This document shows positions 51,406 to 58,074 of a stretch of DNA of 64,000 nucleotides, piece by piece. Made by a program: the position numbers and the translations under genes. The stretch's first letter is position 1, and every line of letters begins with the position of its first letter. The stretch is from CADCTB01 sp963768975 (GTDB taxonomy: Bacteria > Actinomycetota > Acidimicrobiia > Acidimicrobiales > AC-14), in NCBI GenBank assembly GCA_963768975.1, contig CAVYKB010000018.1, positions 1-64,000 on the forward strand, written 5' to 3'. The notes below the pieces were generated by a model. The model made no database searches. It saw only the letters and a program-made list of their open reading frames with translations, and had not been told where the DNA came from.

Positions 51406-52028
51406 ATGACCATCGTAGAAGCCCCGCGCGCCGTGACCGGCGGCGTGGACACCCACCTGGACCTCAACGTCGCCGCCGCGCTCGACGACATAGGCGAATT
51501 GCTGGGCGTCGAGGAGTTTGCCACCGACGCCGGCGGTGACCGGTGCCTGCTGGCCTGGCTGCAGTCCTTCGGCACCGTGATGCGCGTCGGTGTCGAGGGC
51601 ACCGGCTCCTATGGCGTCGGGTGGCCAGGGCGCTGCGAGCGGCCGACATCGCCGTGGTCGAGGTCGACCGGCCCAACCGTCTGGTCCGGCGCCGTCAGGG
51701 CAAGTCGGACCCCCTCGACGCGGTGGAGGCGGCCCGGGCCGCCCTGTCGGGGCGAGCGTGCGGGAAAGCCAAGAGGGCCCACCTGTGCGGGGTGGCGCCG
51801 CTCGAGGCGTCCTCGGGCAAGGTCGTGCGCCGCCGGCTGAACCGAGGCGGCGACCGCCAGGCCAACTCGGCCCTGTGGCGGATCGCCCTGGTCCGCATGC
51901 GCTCGGACCCCCGCACGCGCACCAACGTGGAGCGCCGGATCGAGGAGGGCCGCTCCAAGCCCGAGATCGTCCGCATGCTCAAGCGCTACATCGCCCGCGA
52001 GGTCTACCGCCTCCTACCTCGCGGCTGA
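51406..52028 (+). mobile_element. IS110-family transposase, internally deleted and frameshifted
   Basis: The N-terminal RuvC-like (DEDD) domain is recognisable: GGVDTHLDLNVA (Asp), VGVEGTGSYG (Glu), VEVDRPNRLVRRRQGKSDPLDAVEAARAAL (two Asp). After GKAKR the sequence jumps straight to AHLCGVAPLEASSGK, RRRLNRGGDRQANSALWRIALVRM and EEGRSKPEIVRMLKRYIAREVY, which is the C-terminal Tnp domain with its Ser. The ~150-200 residues normally between (coiled coil and linker) are missing, joined in frame. One frame change near 51619 splits the first domain. So both catalytic halves remain in about 205 codons; as read it is probably inactive. Confidence 0.88.
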
Positions 52029-52037
52029 CATCGCTCC

Positions 52038-52112
52038 GAGCGGCGGGTCTGGCCCCATAACCGGCTGACGCCCCACGGGTTGTCCTCAGTTCGATCTGCC
52101 GACCCGCCGCTC
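52038..52112. repeat. 12-bp inverted repeat around 51 bp, after the IS110 gene
   Basis: GAGCGGCGGGTC (52038-52049) and GACCCGCCGCTC (52101-52112) are exact inverted copies, and the flanks GACATCGCTC recur on both sides. It may be part of the element's right end or a stable RNA hairpin. The rest of the gene-free stretch to 52540 holds CCCCTTGACAACGATAAGAGCATC (about 52230-52255), reminiscent of IS110 downstream ends, and otherwise nothing recognised. Confidence 0.55.
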
Positions 52113-52540
52113 GAGCACCGCCGACATCGCTCGACGAGCAACGCCTTGGCCTAATAGGAGCCTGCCCTCGCCTTTTCGGAGTGGCCCATCCCTGTCCTGC
52201 CCGGCGCCCCGTCGAGACACCGAAATTGGCCCCTTGACAACGATAAGAGCATCGAAGTCATGCTGGCCACCTGCTCGATAACGGTCGCCGAGCGCACGTG
52301 CCGGTTTCTTTCGGGAATTGTTGGGCAATTGACGATGGAAGAGACATGTCGCTTTGCCCCGAAGACATGCCTCGTCGAGGGGCGCCGCCGCCACCGCCGT
52401 CATCCTCGTCCGGATGGAGCGGATGCCCGCTCCAATCGTCGGTGGTCTCAGCGACCGGGCGTGACGCACGTCCGTGCCGCGGCCTGGACCATCCGGCGCC
52501 GGCGGCCGGGCCGGGTGCAACGGCCTGACCTGCACTTTCC

Positions 52541-52617
52541 TGGTCGGGAAGGCGGGACTTGAACCCGCGGCCTCAGCGTCCCGAACGCTGCGCGCTACCA
52601 AGCTGCGCCACTTCCCG
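52541..52617 (-). tRNA. tRNA-Pro (anticodon CGG)
   Basis: 77 nt including an encoded CCA. Acceptor CGGGAAG/CTTCCCG with discriminator A. Anticodon arm CAGCG-TTCGGGA-CGCTG gives CGG. D arm GGCGCAGCTTGGTAGC and T arm GCGGG-TTCAAGT-CCCGC are normal. The 3' end faces the accessory region on the left. Confidence 0.97.
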
Positions 52618-52633
52618 GAACCACCAGCCTACT

Positions 52634-53050
52634 TCAGCGGAGCGGGACCGTGACCGGGAGGTAGGCGGTGTCTTCGTAGGTGCCGCCGGCGAGCAGCGTG
52701 GAGATGGCCCGCCCCAACCGCAAAGGATCGATGGGCTTGACGATCCAGCCCTCGGCGTCGGAGCGGCGGGCGAGGAACACGTCGGCCCGGCGGTCGAGCA
52801 GCTGGAGCACGGGGACGTGGGGGGCGCGGCCGGCGCCGGCCTCGAGGTGAAGGTCCAGGGTGGTGGCCATGCCGCCCATGCGGCCTATCTGGGCGTCCAG
52901 CACGACCAGGTCAGGCGTCTTCGCCAGCACCGCCGGCAGCACGTCGGCGCCGTGGTTCAGCTCCCGCACGGTGATGCCGGCGTCGGGGAGCGAGGCGATG
53001 ACCTCTTCACGGACCTTGGACGAATCGCTGACCACGAGCACGTCGGGCAT
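52634..53050 (-). CDS. stand-alone response-regulator receiver protein
   Basis: 138 residues, one CheY-like domain and nothing else. The acidic start is LVVSDSSKVREE; the phospho-acceptor Asp is in LVVLDAQIGRMGG; the conserved Lys is in GWIVKPIDPLRLGRAI. One of the usual acidic pair is replaced by Ser, which is common in atypical receivers. Start ATG 53050. It is divergent from the STAS gene with 25 bp between starts, so the two may be co-regulated. No cognate kinase lies adjacent. Confidence 0.85.
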   Translation of the reverse strand: MPDVLVVSDSSKVREEVIASLPDAGITVRELNHGADVLPAVLAKTPDLVVLDAQIGRMGGMATTLDLHLEAGAGRAPHVPVLQLLDRRADVFLARRSDAEGWIVKPIDPLRLGRAISTLLAGGTYEDTAYLPVTVPLR

Positions 53051-53075
53051 ACCCGGAGGGTAGTGCCCGCATCCC

Positions 53076-53462
53076 ATGGGTAGCATCGAGGCCGTGCTTC
53101 ACATTGAGCTTGATAAGCGTGAGGACTACACCATCTGCCGTCCCGTGGGGGAGCTGGACGCCTACACCGTGGGCCAGTTCCGAGAGGCCCTCGGCGAGTT
53201 GGCGTCTGAACCCAAGCTCCTCATCGACATGTCGGAGGTCCCGTTCGTGGACTCGGCCGGCCTGGGCGCGCTCATCGGTGGCATCCGCCGGGCCCGGGAA
53301 GCAGGTGGCGACGTCGCCGTCTGCTGCAACCGTCCCACCCTCGTCCGCCTCCTCCACACCACCGGCTTCGACCGGATTGTCACCGTCACCGACACCGTGG
53401 CCGAGGCCGCCGAGTCGCTGACCAGCGGCGAGGACACCACAGCGGACAGCCGCGCCAACTAG
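53076..53462 (+). CDS. STAS-domain anti-sigma-factor antagonist
   Basis: 128 residues. EDYTICRPVGELDAYTVGQFREAL begins the SpoIIAA/BldG-like fold; the phosphorylatable Ser is in MSEVPFVDSAGLGALIGGIRRAR, the classical D-S-A-G-L motif. Dephosphorylated, such proteins bind an anti-sigma kinase and free a sigma factor. A candidate partner kinase of the HATPase type is at 10698, but 42 kb away. Start ATG 53076; GTG 53094 is possible. Its stop overlaps the convergent ATPase gene by 4 bp. Confidence 0.9.
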   Translation: MGSIEAVLHIELDKREDYTICRPVGELDAYTVGQFREALGELASEPKLLIDMSEVPFVDSAGLGALIGGIRRAREAGGDVAVCCNRPTLVRLLHTTGFDRIVTVTDTVAEAAESLTSGEDTTADSRAN

Positions 53463-54496
53463 GCGAACACGTACGCCGCCACCCGGGCCAGCCCCGGGAG
53501 GTCGTGGACATCGGTCTCTAGCTCCGGCACGCGCACCGCCGGCGCGCCCACCCGCTGGGCCAGCGCCACCACGTGAGCCTCCTCCCCCTCGGCCAGCCGG
53601 GCCAGCTCGGCCACGTTCCGGTAGAGCGGGGCCAGGGAGGCCACCTCGGTACCCACCGCATCGAAGCGGGGGTGCATCCGGTTGACGACCAAGGCGTCGA
53701 CGTCGATGCCGTGCTCGATCAGCTTCTCGGCGAAGAACTCGGCCTCCCGGGCCGCGTCCCGGCGGGGCGAGGTGACCAGGACGAACGCCGTGCACGGGTC
53801 GGCCAGCAGCTCCAGGACCCGGTGGGCCCGCTGGCGGAAGCCGTCCTCCATGCCTTCGAAGGCCTGGAAGAACGTCACCGCGTCGGACACCACCTCCGAG
53901 CCCACCACCTTCCCGATGGTGCGCAGGAACGCCTGGGTAGCGATGTTCACCGCCCGGATACCGGTCCGGGCCGGCATCATCAGCAGCCGGAACAGCCGGT
54001 TGTCGAGCAGGCGGGTGAGCCGGCGGGGGGCGTCGACGAAGTCCAGGGCGTTGCGGGTGGGCGGGGTGTCGACCACGACAAGGTCGAACCGCTCGTCGGT
54101 GTGGAGCTCGAACAGCTTCTCCATGGCCATGTACTCCTGGGTGCCCGACAGGGCGCCGGCGATGTTGCGGTAGAAGCGGTTGGCCAGGATGGTCTCGGCC
54201 TGGCCGGGCTCGGGGGCGTACTTCACGACGAGGCCGTCGAAGGTGGCGCGGGGGTCGAGCATGCAGGCCCACAGCTCGCCGGGCCAGTCGCCGTCGATGC
54301 GGCGGGCGGTGTCGCTCAGGTCGTCGAGCCCCAGCGCGTCGGCCAGGCGCTTGGCCGGGTCGATGGTGACCACGACCGTCCGCCGGCCCCGGCGGGCGCC
54401 CTCGACGGCCAGCGCAGCGGCCACCGTGGTCTTGCCCACCCCGCCCGGGCCGCAGCACACGAGAATCTCCCGGTCGGCGACCAGGTCGTCCATCAT
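53459..54496 (-). CDS. ArsA/Get3-like ATPase, second subunit
   Basis: 345 residues. Deviant Walker A CCGPGGVGKTTVAAALA with an intermediate Lys-like arrangement typical of the SIMIBI/ArsA class; VTIDPAKRLADALGL and LVVVDTPPTRNALDF are the switch motifs. The pair with the next gene matches the actinobacterial two-subunit ATPase known from Mycobacterium tuberculosis Rv3679/Rv3680, which resembles the tail-anchored-protein chaperone Get3 and sits beside whiB4. Here a WhiB gene is also close (57811). ATGA overlap with the upstream partner couples translation. Confidence 0.92.
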   Translation of the reverse strand: MMDDLVADREILVCCGPGGVGKTTVAAALAVEGARRGRRTVVVTIDPAKRLADALGLDDLSDTARRIDGDWPGELWACMLDPRATFDGLVVKYAPEPGQAETILANRFYRNIAGALSGTQEYMAMEKLFELHTDERFDLVVVDTPPTRNALDFVDAPRRLTRLLDNRLFRLLMMPARTGIRAVNIATQAFLRTIGKVVGSEVVSDAVTFFQAFEGMEDGFRQRAHRVLELLADPCTAFVLVTSPRRDAAREAEFFAEKLIEHGIDVDALVVNRMHPRFDAVGTEVASLAPLYRNVAELARLAEGEEAHVVALAQRVGAPAVRVPELETDVHDLPGLARVAAYVFA

Positions 54497-55404
54497 GAGC
54501 CCACCCCTGCGATCGCCGAGGCGAGGGAGGCGGCGAGAGCGTCGATCTCGGGGGGGCCGAGGTCGACGCTGAACTGCGTCGGCAGGTGAAGTTGTGGCAG
54601 GGGCAGCTCGGCGGCCAGGCGGGCGACCTGGGCCTGCTGGAGCTCCTGGCGCCGGCGGCGGAACTCGGCGGCCGCCGCCAGCACGTTGGCATCGGCGCCG
54701 GCCGGCGCCGGGTCGGCGTCGAGGCCGTCCAGCACCGGGTACAGGCCGTTGACGACCACGGGCGCCAGGTCGACGCCGACCCGGTCCTCCAGGGCGAAGG
54801 CGGTCTGCACCACCTCGTTCACCGGCGTCTCCTCGGCCAGGGTGACCAGCATGACCCGGCAACGAGCAGGGTCGATGAGCATGGACAGCACGTCGTCGGC
54901 CTGGCTCTGCAGCGGGCCCGAGCGCACGATGTCCCGCAGGCCCCTAGGCGACATCAGGAAGCTCACGGCGTGGCCGGCGGCGGGGGCGTCGAGGAGGATG
55001 AGGTCGGCCACGCCGGCCCGCTCCAGCTGCTTCACCTTGCCCAGGACCAGGATGTCCTTGATTCCCGGGACCGCCGTGGAGACCACCTCCACCAGCCCGC
55101 CCTTGACCAGGCGCCTAGAAAGCCGGCGCAGGCCGTGCTCCTCCAGGTACTCGATAAGGGCGACGTCGGGGGTGAGCGCCCGGGCCCGGATGCCGGGGGC
55201 GAGCTCCCGTTCGTCGTACTCCAGGTCTTCGGTGCCGAAGGCGGCAGCCAGGCCGGTCTTGCCTTCCACCTCGACGATCAGGACAGAGAGCCCGAGGCCG
55301 GCGGCCATCTTCGCCATGGCTGCGGTGACCGTCGTCTTGCCCACCCCGCCCTTGCCCGCCACGATCACCAGCCGCGACTGGCAGCAGAACGCGCGGGGAT
55401 CCAC
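54493..55404 (-). CDS. ArsA/Get3-like ATPase, first subunit
   Basis: 303 residues. Walker A IVAGKGGVGKTTVTAAMAK (with signature Lys GKGGVGKT), VLIVEVEGKTGLAAAFG and LILLDAPAAGHAVSFL. Together with the following gene it probably forms a heterodimer in the cytosol; proposed roles of the mycobacterial homologues include glycerol metabolism and membrane-protein handling, not arsenite export. GTG 55404. The LysM gene ends 9 bp upstream, in the same direction. Confidence 0.92.
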   Translation of the reverse strand: MDPRAFCCQSRLVIVAGKGGVGKTTVTAAMAKMAAGLGLSVLIVEVEGKTGLAAAFGTEDLEYDERELAPGIRARALTPDVALIEYLEEHGLRRLSRRLVKGGLVEVVSTAVPGIKDILVLGKVKQLERAGVADLILLDAPAAGHAVSFLMSPRGLRDIVRSGPLQSQADDVLSMLIDPARCRVMLVTLAEETPVNEVVQTAFALEDRVGVDLAPVVVNGLYPVLDGLDADPAPAGADANVLAAAAEFRRRRQELQQAQVARLAAELPLPQLHLPTQFSVDLGPPEIDALAASLASAIAGVGS

Positions 55405-55413
55405 CTTGGGACG

Positions 55414-55638
55414 TTAGATCTGGTTCCCCAGCGGCACCCGGAGCTGCTGGCCGGCGCGGACGAGGTTGGGGTCGCTGAGCTGGTTGCGGTTGGCGGCGAA
55501 GACCCGCAAGAACAGGCTGGCGTCGCCGTAAGCCTCCTGGGCGATGCCCGAAAGGGTGTCGCCGGCCACCTGCACCCGCTGGTCCACCAGGTCGAAGGGG
55601 TCGGGCTGGAGCACCTTCATCCGCGGGTACTGGGTCAT
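55414..55638 (-). CDS. small LysM-domain protein
   Basis: 74 residues, almost entirely one LysM domain: VAGDTLSGIAQEAYGDASLFLRVFAANRNQL, then DPNLVRAGQQLRVP. LysM binds N-acetylglucosamine polymers such as peptidoglycan. There is no signal peptide, so how it would reach the wall is unclear; similar short LysM proteins without signals exist, often as partners for other proteins. ATG 55638 overlaps the stop of the upstream gene, placing it in a four-gene operon with the ArsA pair. Confidence 0.9.
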   Translation of the reverse strand: MTQYPRMKVLQPDPFDLVDQRVQVAGDTLSGIAQEAYGDASLFLRVFAANRNQLSDPNLVRAGQQLRVPLGNQI

Positions 55639-56390
55639 CTCACGCTCGAAAGATCACGGGCGACCTTCTCGCCCAGGGCCCGGGTGGCCCGCCGGTTCAG
55701 CTCGGCGCCGGCGACCGCCCCCGCCATCAGGGGAATCAGGGCCGACGTGCTGCGCACGGCCCGGAACGCCAGCCGGCGCCGGAGCATGCGGGCCAGCTCC
55801 CGGCGGGATCCCCGCCCGAGCACCTGGGCCAGGCCGCCGGGCCGGAGCAGCGACTGCGGTGTGATCCCCCGGCTCTGCGCCCACGCCCCGATGATGGCCG
55901 CGCTGCGCTCGCTGGGGGTGCCGGTGACCGGCATCCCGTAGACCTCCTGGAGCTCGGCCACCAGCTTCATCTCCACGGCGACGACTGCCAGCGTCTCCAC
56001 CAGCAGCTCGGCGGGGATGGCGGCCCAGGTGGGTGGGACCAGCTCGTGGGCCCCGGCCAGGGCGCCGGCAACCGCGCCGAGACCGGCCGTCGTGTGGCTG
56101 GCGGCCCGGACGACCTCCCGAGCCAGGCGGTCTCCCGTCAGCCCGCCGTGCTGGGCGCTGAGGATGTTGGCGTCGCGTACGGGGATGTGGGGCACGGCGT
56201 CGACCACGGCTCCCGCCAGCCAGGCGCCGGTGGCCACCGAGCGGGCGCCGGCCGCCTTCATGGAGGAGGCGGCCAGCGTGGCCAGCCGGCGCAGGCCACC
56301 GCTGCCGGCGTCGCCGCCGGCCACCTCGCCGACGGCCCGACCGAGGTCTTGGTCGGTGGAGCTTGCGCTCTCCGTCGATGTGGCCGTCAT
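55635..56390 (-). CDS. EcsC-like membrane-associated protein
   Basis: 251 residues. Hydrophobic stretches of moderate strength (TTAGLGAVAGALAGAH, IPAELLVETLAVVAVEMKLVAEL, ALIPLMAGAVAGAEL) and a motif VEMKLVAELQEVYGMP resemble the EcsC/DUF697-like proteins, but similarity is not decisive. N-terminus is Ser/Thr-rich and probably disordered. First gene of the minus-strand operon EcsC-LysM-ArsA-ArsA. It is divergent from nfeD with about 76 bp between. No enzyme motif is visible. Confidence 0.65.
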   Translation of the reverse strand: MTATSTESASSTDQDLGRAVGEVAGGDAGSGGLRRLATLAASSMKAAGARSVATGAWLAGAVVDAVPHIPVRDANILSAQHGGLTGDRLAREVVRAASHTTAGLGAVAGALAGAHELVPPTWAAIPAELLVETLAVVAVEMKLVAELQEVYGMPVTGTPSERSAAIIGAWAQSRGITPQSLLRPGGLAQVLGRGSRRELARMLRRRLAFRAVRSTSALIPLMAGAVAGAELNRRATRALGEKVARDLSSVR

Positions 56391-56466
56391 AGGGGGGTGC
56401 TTACCCCGCTCAGGGGTGTTCCGTGCGCTCCAAGTAGCGTGGACCATCCGCAAACTGCTCTATTCC

Positions 56467-57642
56467 GTGCTGGCAATGGCCTTCGTCGCCCTGTGCGCCC
56501 CGGTCCCCGCCGGCGCCCAGGACGCGTCGATCGTCGACGTCGTGGAGGTCAACGGCCGGATTGACCCCGTGGTCGCCGACTTCATCCGCCGGGCCATCAC
56601 CCGGGCGGATGAGTCCAAGGCCGAGGTGCTGGTCCTCCAGCTGGACTCGCCCGGTGTGCTGATCGGCCGGTCGGACTTCGCCCGGCTGGTGGAGGAGATC
56701 CGGGTTTCGCCGGTGCCGGTGGCGGTGTGGGTGGGGCCGACGGGCGCCTCGGCGTCGGGGGCGACGGCCGCCATCCTGGCCGGCGCCGCCCTCGCCGGCA
56801 TGGCGCCGGGCACCAAGGTCGCCGGCCTGGGGCCGGACGAGGCGCTGTCGCGGGGGCTGGTGAGCACCATTGATCCCACCCTCGGCGAGTTCGTGGTCGG
56901 CCTCGACGGCAAGGACGCCGGCGGCAAGGTGCTGCGCACCGCCAGGGTCGTACCCGAGGGCGACTCTCTTCGGCGCCAGCAGGCCGGCCAGGTGCGCTTC
57001 GCCAAGCTGGGGCTCACCGAGCGGCTCCTCCACCTCACCGCCGACCCGCCCGTGGCCTACCTGCTCCTGATGGTGGGACTGCTGCTCATCGTCTTCGAGT
57101 TCTTCACCGCCGGCGTGGGCGTGGCCGGCGTGACGGGAGCGGTGTCGCTGATCCTGTCCTGCTACGGGCTGGCCGTGCTGCCCACCAACCCGGTGGGGCT
57201 GGCGCTGATCGGCCTCGGGGTGTTCGGGTACGCCGTCGACGTGCAATCGGGGGCGCCGCGGGCGTGGACCGGCATCGGCGCCGTCAGCGTGGCCATCGGC
57301 TCGTGGCGGCTGTTCCCCGGCGACCTGGCCGTGGCCTGGTGGATCATCCTGCTGATATCCGCCGGCGTCGCCCTGTTCATGCTCTCGGGCATGACGGCCA
57401 TGCTGCGGGCCCGGTTCTCCACGCCGACGATCGGGCGTGAGTCGATGATCGGCCAGATGGGCGAGGCCACGACGGGCATCGACCCCGAGGGCCTGGTCGA
57501 CCTGCGGGGCGGCAAGTGGCGGGCCCGCACCAACCGGGCCACGCCCATCGAGGCCGGCGACCGGGTGCGGGTCGTCGCCATCGACGGGTTGCTGCTGGAG
57601 GTCGAGCCGGAGACCGGCGGCGCCAAGGACGCCCACCACTGA
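56467..57642 (+). CDS. NfeD-family membrane serine protease (ClpP-like N-domain)
   Basis: About 391 residues. Signal peptide (LAMAFVALCAPVPAGAQ) then a ClpP/S49-like protease domain: VLVLQLDSPGVLIGR, VSPVPVAVWVGPTGASASGATAAILAGA, with the expected nucleophile Ser in GASASGA and a Lys further on (TKVAGLGPDEA). Four transmembrane helices and a C-terminal OB-like NfeD domain (IGQMGEATTGIDPEGLVDLRGGKWRARTNRA) follow. NfeD proteases cleave stomatin-type proteins. No stomatin gene is adjacent. The first plausible start is GTG 56467; the preceding TIRKLLYS suggests translation may begin a few codons earlier. Confidence 0.85.
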   Translation: MLAMAFVALCAPVPAGAQDASIVDVVEVNGRIDPVVADFIRRAITRADESKAEVLVLQLDSPGVLIGRSDFARLVEEIRVSPVPVAVWVGPTGASASGATAAILAGAALAGMAPGTKVAGLGPDEALSRGLVSTIDPTLGEFVVGLDGKDAGGKVLRTARVVPEGDSLRRQQAGQVRFAKLGLTERLLHLTADPPVAYLLLMVGLLLIVFEFFTAGVGVAGVTGAVSLILSCYGLAVLPTNPVGLALIGLGVFGYAVDVQSGAPRAWTGIGAVSVAIGSWRLFPGDLAVAWWIILLISAGVALFMLSGMTAMLRARFSTPTIGRESMIGQMGEATTGIDPEGLVDLRGGKWRARTNRATPIEAGDRVRVVAIDGLLLEVEPETGGAKDAHH

Positions 57643-57648
57643 CTCGAT

Positions 57649-57691
57649 CTGGTTGCACTTACCTGCGCATATGGGGGTTAACTGCAACCAG
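57649..57691. repeat. 43-bp palindromic element, copy 2
   Basis: CTGGTTGCACTTACC ... TAACTGCAACCAG: the outer 9 bp pair perfectly and the inner part is degraded compared with copy 1 at 31413. Same length, same outer 9-mers and a similar following sequence (AGAACAAAGTT versus AGAACGAGGTT). It lies 7 bp after the nfeD stop. Confidence 0.8.
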
Positions 57692-57810
57692 AACAAAGTT
57701 GGGCGGGGCCGTCGTCGCCCTTCCCACCAGCCACTATGTGTAAAACGACCTCTTGTTGCACGCGGCACAGGGGCGTACGGTGGTCCGCCGGGAGGAAAGG
57801 GGGGACGCCG

Positions 57811-58071
57811 TTGAGTAGCCAACGGGTCGAAGAGCTGTGGCAGCAGCGTGCGGCCTGCAAAGGCCCCCAGTCCGCCGTCTTTTTTCCGCCGTCCCAGGTG
57901 GAGCGGAAGGACGAGCGAGAGGCGCGGGAGCGCCGGGCCAAGGAGATCTGCGCCGTTTGCCCTGTTCGGCGGCCATGTCTCGACTACGCGATCGCCATCC
58001 GTGAGCCGCACGGCATCTGGGGTGGGCTGAACGAGTTGGAGCGCAAGCAACTGAGCGCGCGCGCCGGCTAA
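57811..58071 (+). CDS. WhiB-family iron-sulphur transcription factor
   Basis: 86 residues from TTG 57811, which has GGGAGGAAAGGGGGGA ahead. Four Cys bind a 4Fe-4S cluster: Cys16 (RAACKGP), Cys47 and Cys50 (ICAVCPV), Cys56 (PCLDYA). The turn motif is PHGIWGGL and the basic end RKQLSARAG contacts DNA. An upstream ATG (57736) would add 25 residues with three further Cys but looks like noncoding leader. WhiB proteins sense oxygen, NO or redox and control development or stress. Neighbour of ArsA-pair, as whiB4 is in mycobacteria. Confidence 0.93.
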   Translation: MSSQRVEELWQQRAACKGPQSAVFFPPSQVERKDEREARERRAKEICAVCPVRRPCLDYAIAIREPHGIWGGLNELERKQLSARAG

Positions 58072-58074
58072 CTC

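Noticed and set aside
52560..52600. att duplicate of the tRNA-Pro 3' end within 47-52 kb
   Set aside because: I looked for repeats of the tRNA T-arm/acceptor sequence on the left side and found none.
56410..58050. 546-codon open frame opposite nfeD and whiB
   Set aside because: Shadow; Gly/His/Asp-rich and crosses two real genes.
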